Assembly (NCBI GenBank): GCA_964516845.1
Contig: CAZEXP010000012.1
Coordinates: forward strand, 1 to 56,347
Direction: 5' to 3'
Source of the DNA: JAPEKQ01 sp964516845
Lineage (GTDB): Bacteria > Joyebacterota > Joyebacteria > Joyebacterales > Joyebacteraceae
Length of the DNA: 56,347 bases
Under the pieces are notes generated by a model. The model ran no database searches, was not told where the DNA came from, and worked only from the letters and a program-made list of their open reading frames with translations. How positions within the stretch are numbered: the first letter of the stretch is position 1; each line of letters opens with the position of its first letter. Positions 24,773 to 33,124 of this stretch are shown here, in pieces. A program made the position numbers and the translations under genes.

Positions 24773-27511
24773 CTACCTGATGACGACGAGCTTCTGGTGC
24801 GCCGTGTCCTCTCCGGCTTCGAGGCGGAAGAAGTAGATGCCGGAGGCGACCGGGCTGCCCGTCGCATCGCGGAGATCCCAGTCGATGGCATGCTCGCCGC
24901 CGTCGTAAACGTCTTCGACGAGCACCGCGACCCGGCGCCCGGCCACATCGTAGACGGTGAGGCGAACATCCGCGCGGGATGGTAGCACAAAGGAGAGGGA
25001 CGTGCCAGACCGGGCGGGACTCGGGTAGCACGGCATCAGCGCGAGCGCCGTGACCCCGGTCTCCGGGACGTCCGTGGCCGGCCCGATGGTGACGTGTTCG
25101 GTCGTGTGCGGCGAGAGCGGCAGCGCGACCGTGACGGTCGCAACATCGCCATCGACGAGCGTCTGCGTGATGACCCCGTTGTCGGTCGCGTACGGTGCCG
25201 CGTCCGCCGGGACGTGGAACTTCACGACCGCGTGTTCGAAACCCTCACTGTAGTTGTTCTCGACCACCGCGCCGACGACGGCGGAATACCCGTCGTTCGC
25301 GGGGGAGTAGGTCGCGCGGAGCTTCTCGCCGTACTCACCGGCGTAGAACGTCTCGACCGGCGTGACCGTGTTCCCGGAGACGCGGATGAGGCGGAACGCG
25401 CTGTTGTTGTCGCAGCAGCAGTCGGTCGCCAGGTCGTACGGATGCTGCGAGACCGATCCGCTGTTGCTGTGGATGTGTCCCCAGAGCGTGCAGTCGACCC
25501 CGAGATCCGCGAGATCAAGCTGGTGGGAGAAGTCGTAGTGGTAGAAGAGGATCAACGCCATGCTCGGCGGAGTCGACGCGAGGTCCTCGAGCAGCCAGTC
25601 CATCTGGAGGGCCGTGAAGCTGTCGTACCCGTAGATGGGCAGGCGCCAGGCGTCGTAGTTGTCGTACGCCTCGAGCCCGGTGAAGTGTGCGTCGCCGTAG
25701 TCGAACGTGTAGTTCTGCGTGTAGATCCCGTCGCCCGGTGGAGGATCGGCCAGGTACCGCCATCCGAAGAAGCTCCACCAGTCGCGTCTGGACGTGCCGG
25801 CCGGGGGCAGCGTGCTGTCCCAGCCGCCGAGGTCGTGGTTGCCGCCGACGACGAAGACGGGAACGTCGAGCTCGCGCAGGATGCGGTGCGCCTTCGAGAA
25901 GACGTGCCAGTCGAGATAGTCCTCGAGCTCGCCCTCGTTGACGAGATCGCCGGTGTGGAGGACGAACGCCGGATTGATGATGTTGGCGTCGTCGATGACG
26001 GTGCGGAAGTCGACCATCTCGCTCGTGTCGCCCTCAGCGCCATTCTGATAGTGCATCCTGTGGGTCGGGAGGTGTGTGTCCGTCACCTGGATGAAGTAGA
26101 AGTCGCTGTCGATCGATGACTGGACCGATACGGCGTGCGCCACCGTGTCGGCGGGCACGCCGGACGCCTCGACGACCAGGTCGAACACGGCTTCGGGGGC
26201 GTCGAACGGCACGAACGCCGACATGAACCAGCGCTCGTGCGGGTAGTCGTAGTTGACGTTCCATATGGTTGTTTCGTACGTCAGACTGCCGAACCGGAGC
26301 TCGGCCGACCATCCTGATGTGGAGGGCGGCGCGATGGTCTCGATCGAGAAGCTGTGTCCCGGTTCCACGATCGCGGGGACCGACAGGATCGGGCGCATGA
26401 CGGTCGTGAGCGTGTCGCCGCGTCCCTCGGACGTCGCGAGCGGCATGAGTTCGAATTCGATCACGTTGGTCATTCCTGCGATGACGTAGATGCTCGTTTC
26501 GGCGGGGTAGTAGCCTTCGGGCTCGGCGACCAATCCGAAGTTCATCTGCGGCAGCGTCGCCGTGAACGCGCCGTCCGGGTCGGCCAGCGCCTCGGTGTAC
26601 GGTGATATCGCGTTTACGCGGCAGCCGATGAGCGCGCCGGCGATTCCCGCTCCGTCCGTCTCGTCGACGATCGTTCCATCGAGGATGCCCGTCGACATTC
26701 CGCGGATGACATGGACGACATCGCTCACCGATGCGAGATCGGGTTCGCCCGCCGCGAACGTGCGCACGATGGCCAGCGCCCCGCCCGCCGGGAGCTCCGC
26801 GGTGGTGACGACCGGTCGAGACCAGTCCGAGCCGTGTGTGACGTTGAAAGCCCCCGAGAGCGTGGTGTACGCGTAGCAGGTCGCCGCTCCGCGCGAGGCG
26901 GTCCACTCCGTGATCGTCGCCAGCCCTGTCACGTCCGTTCCGTATCCGGGGACGAAGTGGACTCCGTCCGCCCAGTCGAGAAGGTCGCCGATGGCGTAGC
27001 CCGCGACCGCGCCACCGCTGTTCTGGACCTCGGTCTTGACCGTCAGGTAGCTGTTGCCGACCTCGAGTGTGTAGCGTGTGGTTACGTGGATGTTCGGATC
27101 GCTCGAGTCGACGCCGGTCACGACGATGATTCCCGGGCCGGTGGAGCCATCGGCCACAGTGGTGATCGTATCATAGCGAGCCTGTCTCGTGAGGTCACCG
27201 AGGACCGCGTGATGGCCTCCGAGTTCGTCGATGCGCCCCGGCACCGCCGCGGCATCGAGGATGTTTCCTCCGGACATCGCCGGAGCGTGTACGTGGGAGG
27301 GGGATGAGATGATGAACGCGGCTACGTCGTTCTCCATCAGGTAATCCCCAAGCGCACCGTCGGCCGCGAGACCTTCCAGAAGATCCGACGGATCGGTGAT
27401 CTGGCGCGCAACGACCGCGGCTCCTGCCGAAGCGGCGAAGAGCGTAGTCGCGAGGAGGATCGTGAAGATGAGAGTGGTGGTGCGTGCTGCGACCCTGTCG
27501 TGCCGGCTCAT
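24773..27511 (-). CDS. Secreted calcineurin-like metallophosphoesterase with FlgD-like C-terminal domain
   Basis: 912 residues from the ATG at 27511 (AGGA-type SD); it begins with a signal peptide ending near ASAGA (~31). Residues ~35-275 form an unassigned beta-rich domain and ~278-360 a carboxypeptidase-regulatory-like fold (GTIVDETDGAGIAGALIGC). The phosphoesterase domain (~470-700) shows all metal motifs: DTH (478-480), GDLVNEG (Asp522), GGNHD (Asn558-His559), FYHYD (His658) and GHIH (679-681). The last ~85 residues are a FlgD-like Ig domain (YPSPARSGT ... GIYFFRL). It probably acts on phosphate esters or nucleotides outside the cytoplasm. A well-formed promoter lies at 27591-27619; the symporter genes follow 56 bases downstream. 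Confidence 0.87.
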   Translation of the reverse strand: MSRHDRVAARTTTLIFTILLATTLFAASAGAAVVARQITDPSDLLEGLAADGALGDYLMENDVAAFIISSPSHVHAPAMSGGNILDAAAVPGRIDELGGHHAVLGDLTRQARYDTITTVADGSTGPGIIVVTGVDSSDPNIHVTTRYTLEVGNSYLTVKTEVQNSGGAVAGYAIGDLLDWADGVHFVPGYGTDVTGLATITEWTASRGAATCYAYTTLSGAFNVTHGSDWSRPVVTTAELPAGGALAIVRTFAAGEPDLASVSDVVHVIRGMSTGILDGTIVDETDGAGIAGALIGCRVNAISPYTEALADPDGAFTATLPQMNFGLVAEPEGYYPAETSIYVIAGMTNVIEFELMPLATSEGRGDTLTTVMRPILSVPAIVEPGHSFSIETIAPPSTSGWSAELRFGSLTYETTIWNVNYDYPHERWFMSAFVPFDAPEAVFDLVVEASGVPADTVAHAVSVQSSIDSDFYFIQVTDTHLPTHRMHYQNGAEGDTSEMVDFRTVIDDANIINPAFVLHTGDLVNEGELEDYLDWHVFSKAHRILRELDVPVFVVGGNHDLGGWDSTLPPAGTSRRDWWSFFGWRYLADPPPGDGIYTQNYTFDYGDAHFTGLEAYDNYDAWRLPIYGYDSFTALQMDWLLEDLASTPPSMALILFYHYDFSHQLDLADLGVDCTLWGHIHSNSGSVSQHPYDLATDCCCDNNSAFRLIRVSGNTVTPVETFYAGEYGEKLRATYSPANDGYSAVVGAVVENNYSEGFEHAVVKFHVPADAAPYATDNGVITQTLVDGDVATVTVALPLSPHTTEHVTIGPATDVPETGVTALALMPCYPSPARSGTSLSFVLPSRADVRLTVYDVAGRRVAVLVEDVYDGGEHAIDWDLRDATGSPVASGIYFFRLEAGEDTAHQKLVVIR

Positions 27512-27590
27512 GGTGTTCCATCCTGTCTGAGATGTCTGAGCGCTCGGGGTCGCGCTGTCGTCCTGGGGACTCGCGAAACACATGTCTCCC

Positions 27591-27619
27591 ATTATAGCCC
27601 CGTTGCGATGCGCATGAAA
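27591..27619 (-). promoter_or_regulatory. Predicted promoter for the metallophosphoesterase
   Basis: On the minus strand a perfect TATAAT (27596-27591) is preceded at 17 bases by TTTCAT (27619-27614), a weak -35. It lies about 80 bases before the ATG and overlaps the divergent promoter at 27603-27632, so the two may compete. Confidence 0.6.
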
Positions 27620-27632
27620 GCGGTGGTACACT
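27603..27632 (+). promoter_or_regulatory. Predicted promoter for the DUF4870 gene
   Basis: TTGCGA (27603-27608), an 18-base spacer, then TACACT (27627-27632), about 85 bases before the ATG at 27719. It overlaps the opposite-strand promoter of the metallophosphoesterase. Confidence 0.5.
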
Positions 27633-27718
27633 GACGCCGAATCACCAGAGAGTGCGTTGCCCGCAGGGCTGCGCTGTGCGGGCGCCGCACAGACCACGTC
27701 CGAAAGGAGTCGAACACC

Positions 27719-28114
27719 ATGGACGAGAACACCACGCCGGTTCAGCAGCCGGTCGAAGTCGCCACGGGCGGCGTCTCGAAGGACGCGAGAACCTGGGCGA
27801 TGGCCTGTCACCTGATGGCCCTTGCAGGTCTGGTCATTACAGGTGTCGGGTTCATCCTGGGCCCGCTCGTCGTATGGCTGATCAAGAAGGACGAGGATCC
27901 GTTCATCGACGACCAGGGTAAGGAGGCCGTCAATTTCCAGATCACGATGTTCATCGCGTTCGTTATCGCCTTCTTCCTGCTGTTCTTCGTCATAGGCGTC
28001 GTCATCATGCCGATCGTCGTGGTCGGCGACATCGTTCTGACGATCATCGGCGCCGTGAAGGCGAACGAGGGCGTGAAGTACCGCTACCCGTTCGCGATCC
28101 GGTTCCTGAAGTAG
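27719..28114 (+). CDS. DUF4870 (Tic20-like) small membrane protein
   Basis: 131 residues; ATG with AAAGGAG upstream. A ~22-residue polar N-terminus is followed by a helix (ACHLMALAGLVIT onward), the signature WLIKKDEDPFIDDQGKEAVNFQ, two further hydrophobic segments and the closing VKANEGVKYRYPFAIRFLK. These are the hallmarks of the DUF4870 family, whose molecular role is not established. It has its own promoter and starts the long plus-strand gene run. Confidence 0.9.
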   Translation: MDENTTPVQQPVEVATGGVSKDARTWAMACHLMALAGLVITGVGFILGPLVVWLIKKDEDPFIDDQGKEAVNFQITMFIAFVIAFFLLFFVIGVVIMPIVVVGDIVLTIIGAVKANEGVKYRYPFAIRFLK

Positions 28115-28198
28115 AGGATAGAGAGGGCAGTTGCGCCAGTTCGCGGCTGCGAGGACCCTGCGGGTTGATGAGACCTGTCCAAGGTGGGAGGTATGGAA

Positions 28199-28669
28199 AT
28201 GAGTCGTCGTACGATCATGCTGGTGCTGCTGATCATAGGCGCCGCGTTCGTGCTATCCGGTTGTGCCGCGGGCACCGCGCGCTTCTCGATTGACGAGCCG
28301 GCCGGGTTCTGGGCCGGACTCTGGCATGGCCTGATCATTGTCATCACGTTCATCTGGGGCCTCTTCAGTGACACGGTGCGCATGTACGAGCCCCGCAATG
28401 TCGGCAATCTCTACGACCTCGGGTTCATTCTCGGCGCCATGATCAGCCTTGGCGGCGCGTGCAGCAGCCGCCGCCGGAAGAAGGGCCCGTGTGTCACGAT
28501 TTCGAGCGATGTCGACGACACAGACTGGAGCGAGGTCGAGACGCGCGTCAAGCGCGGCATCCGGAGCTGGCTCGACGAGACCGAGGGTACCGAGGGCGAT
28601 TGGGGCAAGGTCGCGGCCGATGTGGAAGAGCGCATCAAGCGCGAGCTCAGGGAGTGGAGCAGAAAGTAG
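28199..28669 (+). CDS. Small lipoprotein with internal membrane helix
   Basis: 156 residues from the ATG at 28199, seven bases after GGGAGG; the ATG at 28193 and GTG at 28184 are too close to that SD. A lipoprotein signal ends in V-L-S-G-C (Cys22). A second hydrophobic stretch (~45-65, GLIIVITFIWGLF) and a possible third (LYDLGFILGAMISL) follow, then an RRRKKG basic patch and a highly charged helical C-terminus (KVAADVEERIKRELREW). I do not recognise the family. Its last 16 bases overlap the start of the next gene. Confidence 0.65.
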   Translation: MSRRTIMLVLLIIGAAFVLSGCAAGTARFSIDEPAGFWAGLWHGLIIVITFIWGLFSDTVRMYEPRNVGNLYDLGFILGAMISLGGACSSRRRKKGPCVTISSDVDDTDWSEVETRVKRGIRSWLDETEGTEGDWGKVAADVEERIKRELREWSRK

Positions 28670-29193
28670 GGGCGGGGGACGGCCACACGGCCGATCTGCT
28701 CACGCATGGTGGACGCACCGTCGTCGCGATGGAGCCCGACGGCCGGATGATCGATCGGTCGAAAGACCTCGTCTGGGCCCGCGGCGTCGCGCAGGACGTC
28801 CCGTTCCACGACGATTGCTTCGCCGGCGTGTACGCGACGTGGGCGTTCTTTCTGAGCGGGACCTCCGATGAGGACATCGCGTATGGAGTCCGCGAGCTTG
28901 AGCGAGTCGTCTCATCCGGCGGTCCGCTCGTCATCATCGACAACGCCGGCGGCGACGAGTTCACGGCGCTGGCAGGCCGCCCGATCGCGGGTGACGGAGC
29001 GCGGTGGGGGAAGCTCGGTTTCGAGAGCCACCTCATCGAGACATCGTTCCGCTTCGATACGCTCGAAGAGGCACGTGCGCTGGTCGGCTTCTACTTCGGT
29101 GAGGACGCGGCCGCCGGGCTCAGCTCGTCCGAGATCGGGTTTCGCGTGGCCGCATACGTCGGGCGTTCCGGAGGACTGAGGACGGAGGGTTGA
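28654..29193 (+). CDS. Class I SAM-dependent methyltransferase, N-terminally short
   Basis: About 179 residues from a GTG at 28654. SAM-binding motif I (VGAGDGHTADLL) begins at residue 5, whereas related enzymes have some 40 residues before it. The frame stays open upstream to 28459, but that region lies wholly inside the lipoprotein gene in another frame and its translation is not methyltransferase-like. Motif II (TVVAMEPDGRM), the post-motif region (DVPFHDDCFAGVYATWAFF) and motif III (ELERVVSSGGPLVIID) are present. The only SD-like sequence (AGGGA) abuts the GTG. Either a minimal enzyme or a decayed gene. The EamA gene downstream overlaps its stop. Confidence 0.6.
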   Translation: MEQKVGAGDGHTADLLTHGGRTVVAMEPDGRMIDRSKDLVWARGVAQDVPFHDDCFAGVYATWAFFLSGTSDEDIAYGVRELERVVSSGGPLVIIDNAGGDEFTALAGRPIAGDGARWGKLGFESHLIETSFRFDTLEEARALVGFYFGEDAAAGLSSSEIGFRVAAYVGRSGGLRTEG

Positions 29194-30101
29194 TGCACAC
29201 GCAGACGAGGGCCACGCTTCTCGGCATCACGGCCGTGCTGCTCTGGTCCACCGTCGCGTCCGCCTTCAAACTCTCACTTGGCGTCATGGATGTTCCGCAG
29301 CTCATGTTCTATGCGGGGCTCGCCGCCTTCGTCGTTCTGGGAGCGACGCTCGCGTTCACCCGGAAGTTCGGCCTCGTATGCGATGCGACCCGCCGGGACT
29401 GGGGCGTCTCGTTCGGTCTCGGGCTCATGAACCCGCTTGCCTACTACATCATCCTCTTCCATGCGTACGACCTTCTGCCGGCACAGATAGCTCAGCCGCT
29501 CAACTACACGTGGGCCATCGTGCTCGCGCTGCTGTCCATCCCGCTGCTCAAGCAGCGGCTGGCGGTGACGGACATCATCGGCGCCGCCGTCAGCTACTTC
29601 GGCGTCGTGGTCATCGCGACGCGCGGGAGCTTCTCGGCGCTCGGCGTTGGCAGCCCGCTCGGCGTCGCGCTGGCGCTCGGGAGCACGGTCGTGTGGGCGC
29701 TCTACTGGATCGGCAACATGCGCGACCGGCGGGACCCGGCGGTGATGCTGTTCATGAACGTCACACTCGCGTTGCCGTTTCTTCTGTTCTACTGCGTGCT
29801 GTTCTCGTCGCTGCGGCTTCCGGGCTGGCAAGCTCTTGGCGGCGCGGTCTACGTCGGTGCCGTCGAGATGGGCTTCACGGCAATGCTCTGGCTCAGGGCG
29901 CTGAGGCTCTCGGACAACGCGTCACGGATCGGCAACCTCGTGTTCCTCTCGCCGTTCCTCTCGCTGCTCATCATCCGTGCGCTCGTCGGCGAGGAGATCC
30001 TCCCCGCGACGGTCGCCGGCCTCGTGTTCGTCGTAGCCGGGCTTGTCGTTCAGCAGATCGGGGCCCGTCGCACGCGCGTCCCGGAGGGAGTCGTCGCATG
30101 A
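29193..30101 (+). CDS. EamA/DMT-superfamily transporter
   Basis: 302 residues with about ten hydrophobic helices and two EamA repeats (~8-140 and ~150-295). Conserved features include LLWSTVASAFKL in helix 1 and ALNYTWAI-like LNYTWAIVLALLSIPLL. ATG at 29193 overlaps the TGA of the preceding gene (TGATG) and follows GGAGG. DMT exporters move amino acids, drugs or metabolites; the substrate cannot be inferred. It overlaps the next gene by 4 bases (ATGA), so both are probably co-translated. Confidence 0.88.
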   Translation: MHTQTRATLLGITAVLLWSTVASAFKLSLGVMDVPQLMFYAGLAAFVVLGATLAFTRKFGLVCDATRRDWGVSFGLGLMNPLAYYIILFHAYDLLPAQIAQPLNYTWAIVLALLSIPLLKQRLAVTDIIGAAVSYFGVVVIATRGSFSALGVGSPLGVALALGSTVVWALYWIGNMRDRRDPAVMLFMNVTLALPFLLFYCVLFSSLRLPGWQALGGAVYVGAVEMGFTAMLWLRALRLSDNASRIGNLVFLSPFLSLLIIRALVGEEILPATVAGLVFVVAGLVVQQIGARRTRVPEGVVA

Positions 30102-31075
30102 CATCGTCCCCCCACGCGCCCGAGACGCCGGCCTTCCGGGCCCACGTGCTCCACGAGTCGGAGCCCGAGGCGCGGGTGCTCCTCGAGTCGCTCGTGGACC
30201 CGAACGTCGTGCTGACCTACGGCGAGGAGTTGCCGCCGGACGGGCCGCAGCTCCTCGTCGCGGGGCGACCCGAACAGCGGCATCTCGATGCCGCCCCGGG
30301 GCTCCGCACGCTGCTCATCCCGTGGGCCGGGCTTCCGGTCGAAACGGCGGAGCTGATGAAGCGACATCCGGGTATCGCCGTTCACAACATTCATCACAAC
30401 GCAGGCTCCGCGGCCGAGCTCGCCTTCGCGCTGGCGCTCGCGGCCGCGAAGAGGCTCATTCCGGGGGACAGGGCGCTCCGGTCCGGCGACTGGTCGCCGC
30501 GCTACGCCGCGGGCGGCATCGTCCGGCTGGACGGTGCGCGCGCGCTGATCCTCGGACACGGGGCGATCGGGCAGAGGCTGGCGGCGTACTGCCGGGCTTT
30601 CGGGATGGGCGTGACCGGGGTCGGGAGCGATACGGCGCCGGAGGCGGTCGACGCGATGCTGGCGGAGAGTGATGTCGTCTTCGTGGCTCTGCCGCTGACG
30701 CCTGCGACCGAGGGGTTTCTGGACGCCCGCCGGCTGGCGCTGCTCCCCGAGGGGGCCGTCCTCGTCAACGTCGGCCGCGGGGCCGTCATCGACGAAGAAG
30801 CGCTCTACGGGGCGCTCTCGGACGGAACGCTGGGTGCCGCGGGGCTCGATGTGTGGTACAACTATCCGAAGGATGAGGCGTCCCGCGCGTCGACGTCTCC
30901 GTCCCGTTTCGACTTCGGCGCGCTCGAGAACGTCGTCATGTCGCCGCATCGCGGCGGGGCGCCCGGAACGGAGCGCACGGAGCGAGAGCGGATGGAGGCG
31001 GTCGCCGCATCCATCAACGCCGCGGCACGTGGTGAGTCCGTTCCGCATCGCGTCGATCTCGACGCAGGATACTGA
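30098..31075 (+). CDS. D-2-hydroxyacid dehydrogenase family protein
   Basis: 325 residues. The ATG at 30098 overlaps the EamA stop (ATGA) and follows GGAGGGAG; the longer in-frame extension is non-coding. A Rossmann nucleotide site ALILGHGAIGQRLA, the NVGRGAVIDEEAL segment with the catalytic Arg, and the terminal MSPHRGG with the catalytic His define the family. It probably reduces a 2-ketoacid with NAD(P)H or the reverse. The substrate domain is divergent, so no specific enzyme name is justified. Confidence 0.85.
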   Translation: MTSSPHAPETPAFRAHVLHESEPEARVLLESLVDPNVVLTYGEELPPDGPQLLVAGRPEQRHLDAAPGLRTLLIPWAGLPVETAELMKRHPGIAVHNIHHNAGSAAELAFALALAAAKRLIPGDRALRSGDWSPRYAAGGIVRLDGARALILGHGAIGQRLAAYCRAFGMGVTGVGSDTAPEAVDAMLAESDVVFVALPLTPATEGFLDARRLALLPEGAVLVNVGRGAVIDEEALYGALSDGTLGAAGLDVWYNYPKDEASRASTSPSRFDFGALENVVMSPHRGGAPGTERTERERMEAVAASINAAARGESVPHRVDLDAGY

Positions 31076-31115
31076 CAGGAAGAAACGGTCCTCCTCGGAC
31101 CCGCAGGAGGCTGAG

Positions 31116-31847
31116 ATGGCGGTCCGCAAGATCATCCATATCGATGAGGCGAAGTGCGACGGGTGCGGTCTCTGCGCCGACGCCTGTCACGAGGGCGCCA
31201 TCCAGATCATGGACGGGAAGGCGAAGCTCGTCAGTGAGAGCTACTGCGACGGGCTCGGCGACTGTCTTCGTGAGTGTCCGCAGGGCGCCATCACTATCGA
31301 GGAGCGCGAGGCGAAGGAGTTCGACGAGGAGGCGGTGAAGCGCCGCCTGGACGGTCGCGACAATGGACCGCCTGTCCATGCATGCCCCGGCTCGGCAGCG
31401 CGGAGCCTCCGTCCGATGTTGGGAGCGGCCGGGTCCGGCGACGCAGCACCAGGGGGAGCGGACGCGCCGTCGCGGCTCGCGCACTGGCCGGTCCAGCTGA
31501 TGCTCGTACCGCCGGGCGCGCCGTTCCTCAAGGACGCCGACCTGGTCGTCGCCGCCGACTGCGTGCCGTTCGCGATGGCCGGGTTCCACGAGCGCTACCT
31601 CGGGGACCGCGCGCTCGTCGTGGGGTGCCCGAAGCTTGACGACCTTGGCCACTACTACGAGAAGCTCAAGGACATGTTCCGGCAGGCGGCCCCGCGTTCG
31701 ATCACGGTCGTGCGCATGGAGGTTCCGTGCTGCGGCGGCATCACGAAGGCGGTCGCGCAGGCGCGCGACGAGACCGTGCCCAACACACCGCTCGAGGTGC
31801 ACACGGTGGGCATCCGTGGAGAGATCAAGGACGTGACGAAGCTATAG
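31116..31847 (+). CDS. Two-cluster ferredoxin-domain iron-sulfur protein
   Basis: 243 residues; ATG with AGGAGG 5 bases upstream. The N-terminus carries two cluster motifs, CDGCGLCADACHEGAI and YCDGLGDCLRECPQGAI (in the first the usual final CP is CH). A linker with a HACPGSAAR motif follows, then a C-terminal domain with HWPVQLMLV, AADCVPFAMAGFH, VGCPKLDD and VPCCGG, giving further conserved cysteines. The same architecture is widespread in anaerobes but has no defined function. It sits between a 2-hydroxyacid dehydrogenase and an amidohydrolase and probably transfers electrons to an unidentified partner. Confidence 0.85.
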   Translation: MAVRKIIHIDEAKCDGCGLCADACHEGAIQIMDGKAKLVSESYCDGLGDCLRECPQGAITIEEREAKEFDEEAVKRRLDGRDNGPPVHACPGSAARSLRPMLGAAGSGDAAPGGADAPSRLAHWPVQLMLVPPGAPFLKDADLVVAADCVPFAMAGFHERYLGDRALVVGCPKLDDLGHYYEKLKDMFRQAAPRSITVVRMEVPCCGGITKAVAQARDETVPNTPLEVHTVGIRGEIKDVTKL

Positions 31848-31915
31848 ATGGCGTAGCTTGACGCGCGGGGAGTGGCCCGAGACGGTCCGATCCGCGAGAC
31901 ACGGAAGGAAGAACG

Positions 31916-33076
31916 ATGGCGAACTGCATCCACGCGAAGCGCATCTACACCGGTACGAAGATCGTCGAGAACGCGTACCTCGTGTTCGACGGAGAGAAGG
32001 TCCAGGGCGTGTCGGCGAAGAAGACGGGCAAGGTCATCGGCCGCTACGATACCATCACTCCCGCCTTCATCGACCCTCACAGCCACATCGGCATGCTGCG
32101 TCAGGGCGAACCGGGAGCCGAGGCGGAGGCCAACGAGCATCTCGACTCCATGATGACGCTGCCCGACGCGCTCGACTCGGTGCAGATGGACGATGCGGCC
32201 TTCATGGACGCGGTCGAGCAGGGCGTGCTCTACTCGTGCGTCCTTCCCGGGAGCGGCAATATCGTCGCCGGACGGTCGGCCGTCATCCGGAACTTCGCGA
32301 CCGACACGAACGAGGCGCTCGTCGCGCGCGCCGGCATCAAGGCGGCGTTCGGGTACAACCCGATGTCGACCGTCACCTGGAAGGGGAAGCGGCCGAACAC
32401 GCGGATGGGCGCGCTCGCCATTCTCCGCGGTCAGCTCGACGCCGTGAAGGAGAAGATCGCCAAGCAGAAGAAGGCGGGCGGGAAGGGCGCGAAGGGGAAG
32501 AAGGACGAGGTGACCTTCACGTCGGAGGAGGCCGTGCTCCGCGACCTTCTGCTCGGCAAGGAGCGGCTCCGGGTCCATGTTCACAAGATCGATGACATCG
32601 CCGCACTCCTCCGCATCGTGGACGAGTACAAGCTCAGGATCACCGTCGAGCACGCGGGTGACGTCCATGAGCAGGCGATCTTCGACGAGCTCAAGAAGAG
32701 GAAGATCCCCGTGGTCTACGGCCCGATCGACGCGTTCGCCTACAAGGTCGAGCTGAAACACGAGTCGTGGAAGCACGTCCGACATCTCATCGACTCCGGC
32801 GTCGAGTGCAGTTTCATGACGGACCACCCGGTCACACCGGCGCGGACGCTCTTTCTCCAGACGCGCTGGTTCGTGCGCTGCGGGTACGATCGTCAGCAGG
32901 CCATCGAACTCGTCTCCCGGAAGAGCGCGGAGATCCTCGGGATCGACGACAGGCTCGGCACGCTGGCCCGCGGTAAGTGGGCGTCGTTCACGTGTTGGAA
33001 CGGTGACCCGTTCGACATCACATGTTATCCTGTTGCCGTCTATGGAGAGGGACGCCTCGTCTTCCAGGACGAGTAG
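31916..33076 (+). CDS. Amidohydrolase-superfamily protein
   Basis: 386 residues; ATG preceded by GGAAGGAAG. TIM-barrel metal ligands are recognisable: PAFIDPHSH (HxH), RVHVHK (His), VEHAGD (His) and MTDHP (Asp). It has the N- and C-terminal beta-sandwich strands of imidazolonepropionase/dihydroorotase-like enzymes, including LGTLARGKWASF near the end. A Lys/Gly-rich insertion at ~180-200 (QKKAGGKGAKGKK) interrupts the barrel and is not typical. No signal peptide, so cytoplasmic. Substrate unknown; the adjacent M20 peptidase suggests peptide or amide catabolism. Confidence 0.85.
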   Translation: MANCIHAKRIYTGTKIVENAYLVFDGEKVQGVSAKKTGKVIGRYDTITPAFIDPHSHIGMLRQGEPGAEAEANEHLDSMMTLPDALDSVQMDDAAFMDAVEQGVLYSCVLPGSGNIVAGRSAVIRNFATDTNEALVARAGIKAAFGYNPMSTVTWKGKRPNTRMGALAILRGQLDAVKEKIAKQKKAGGKGAKGKKDEVTFTSEEAVLRDLLLGKERLRVHVHKIDDIAALLRIVDEYKLRITVEHAGDVHEQAIFDELKKRKIPVVYGPIDAFAYKVELKHESWKHVRHLIDSGVECSFMTDHPVTPARTLFLQTRWFVRCGYDRQQAIELVSRKSAEILGIDDRLGTLARGKWASFTCWNGDPFDITCYPVAVYGEGRLVFQDE

Positions 33077-33124
33077 CGAGTTCCGATGCGGCTCGATGGG
33101 GAAGACTCAATCCGGGAGCAACAC

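Noticed and set aside
28459..28653. Upstream in-frame extension of the short methyltransferase
   Set aside because: It lies wholly inside the lipoprotein gene in another frame and its translation is Arg/Gln-rich without methyltransferase similarity.
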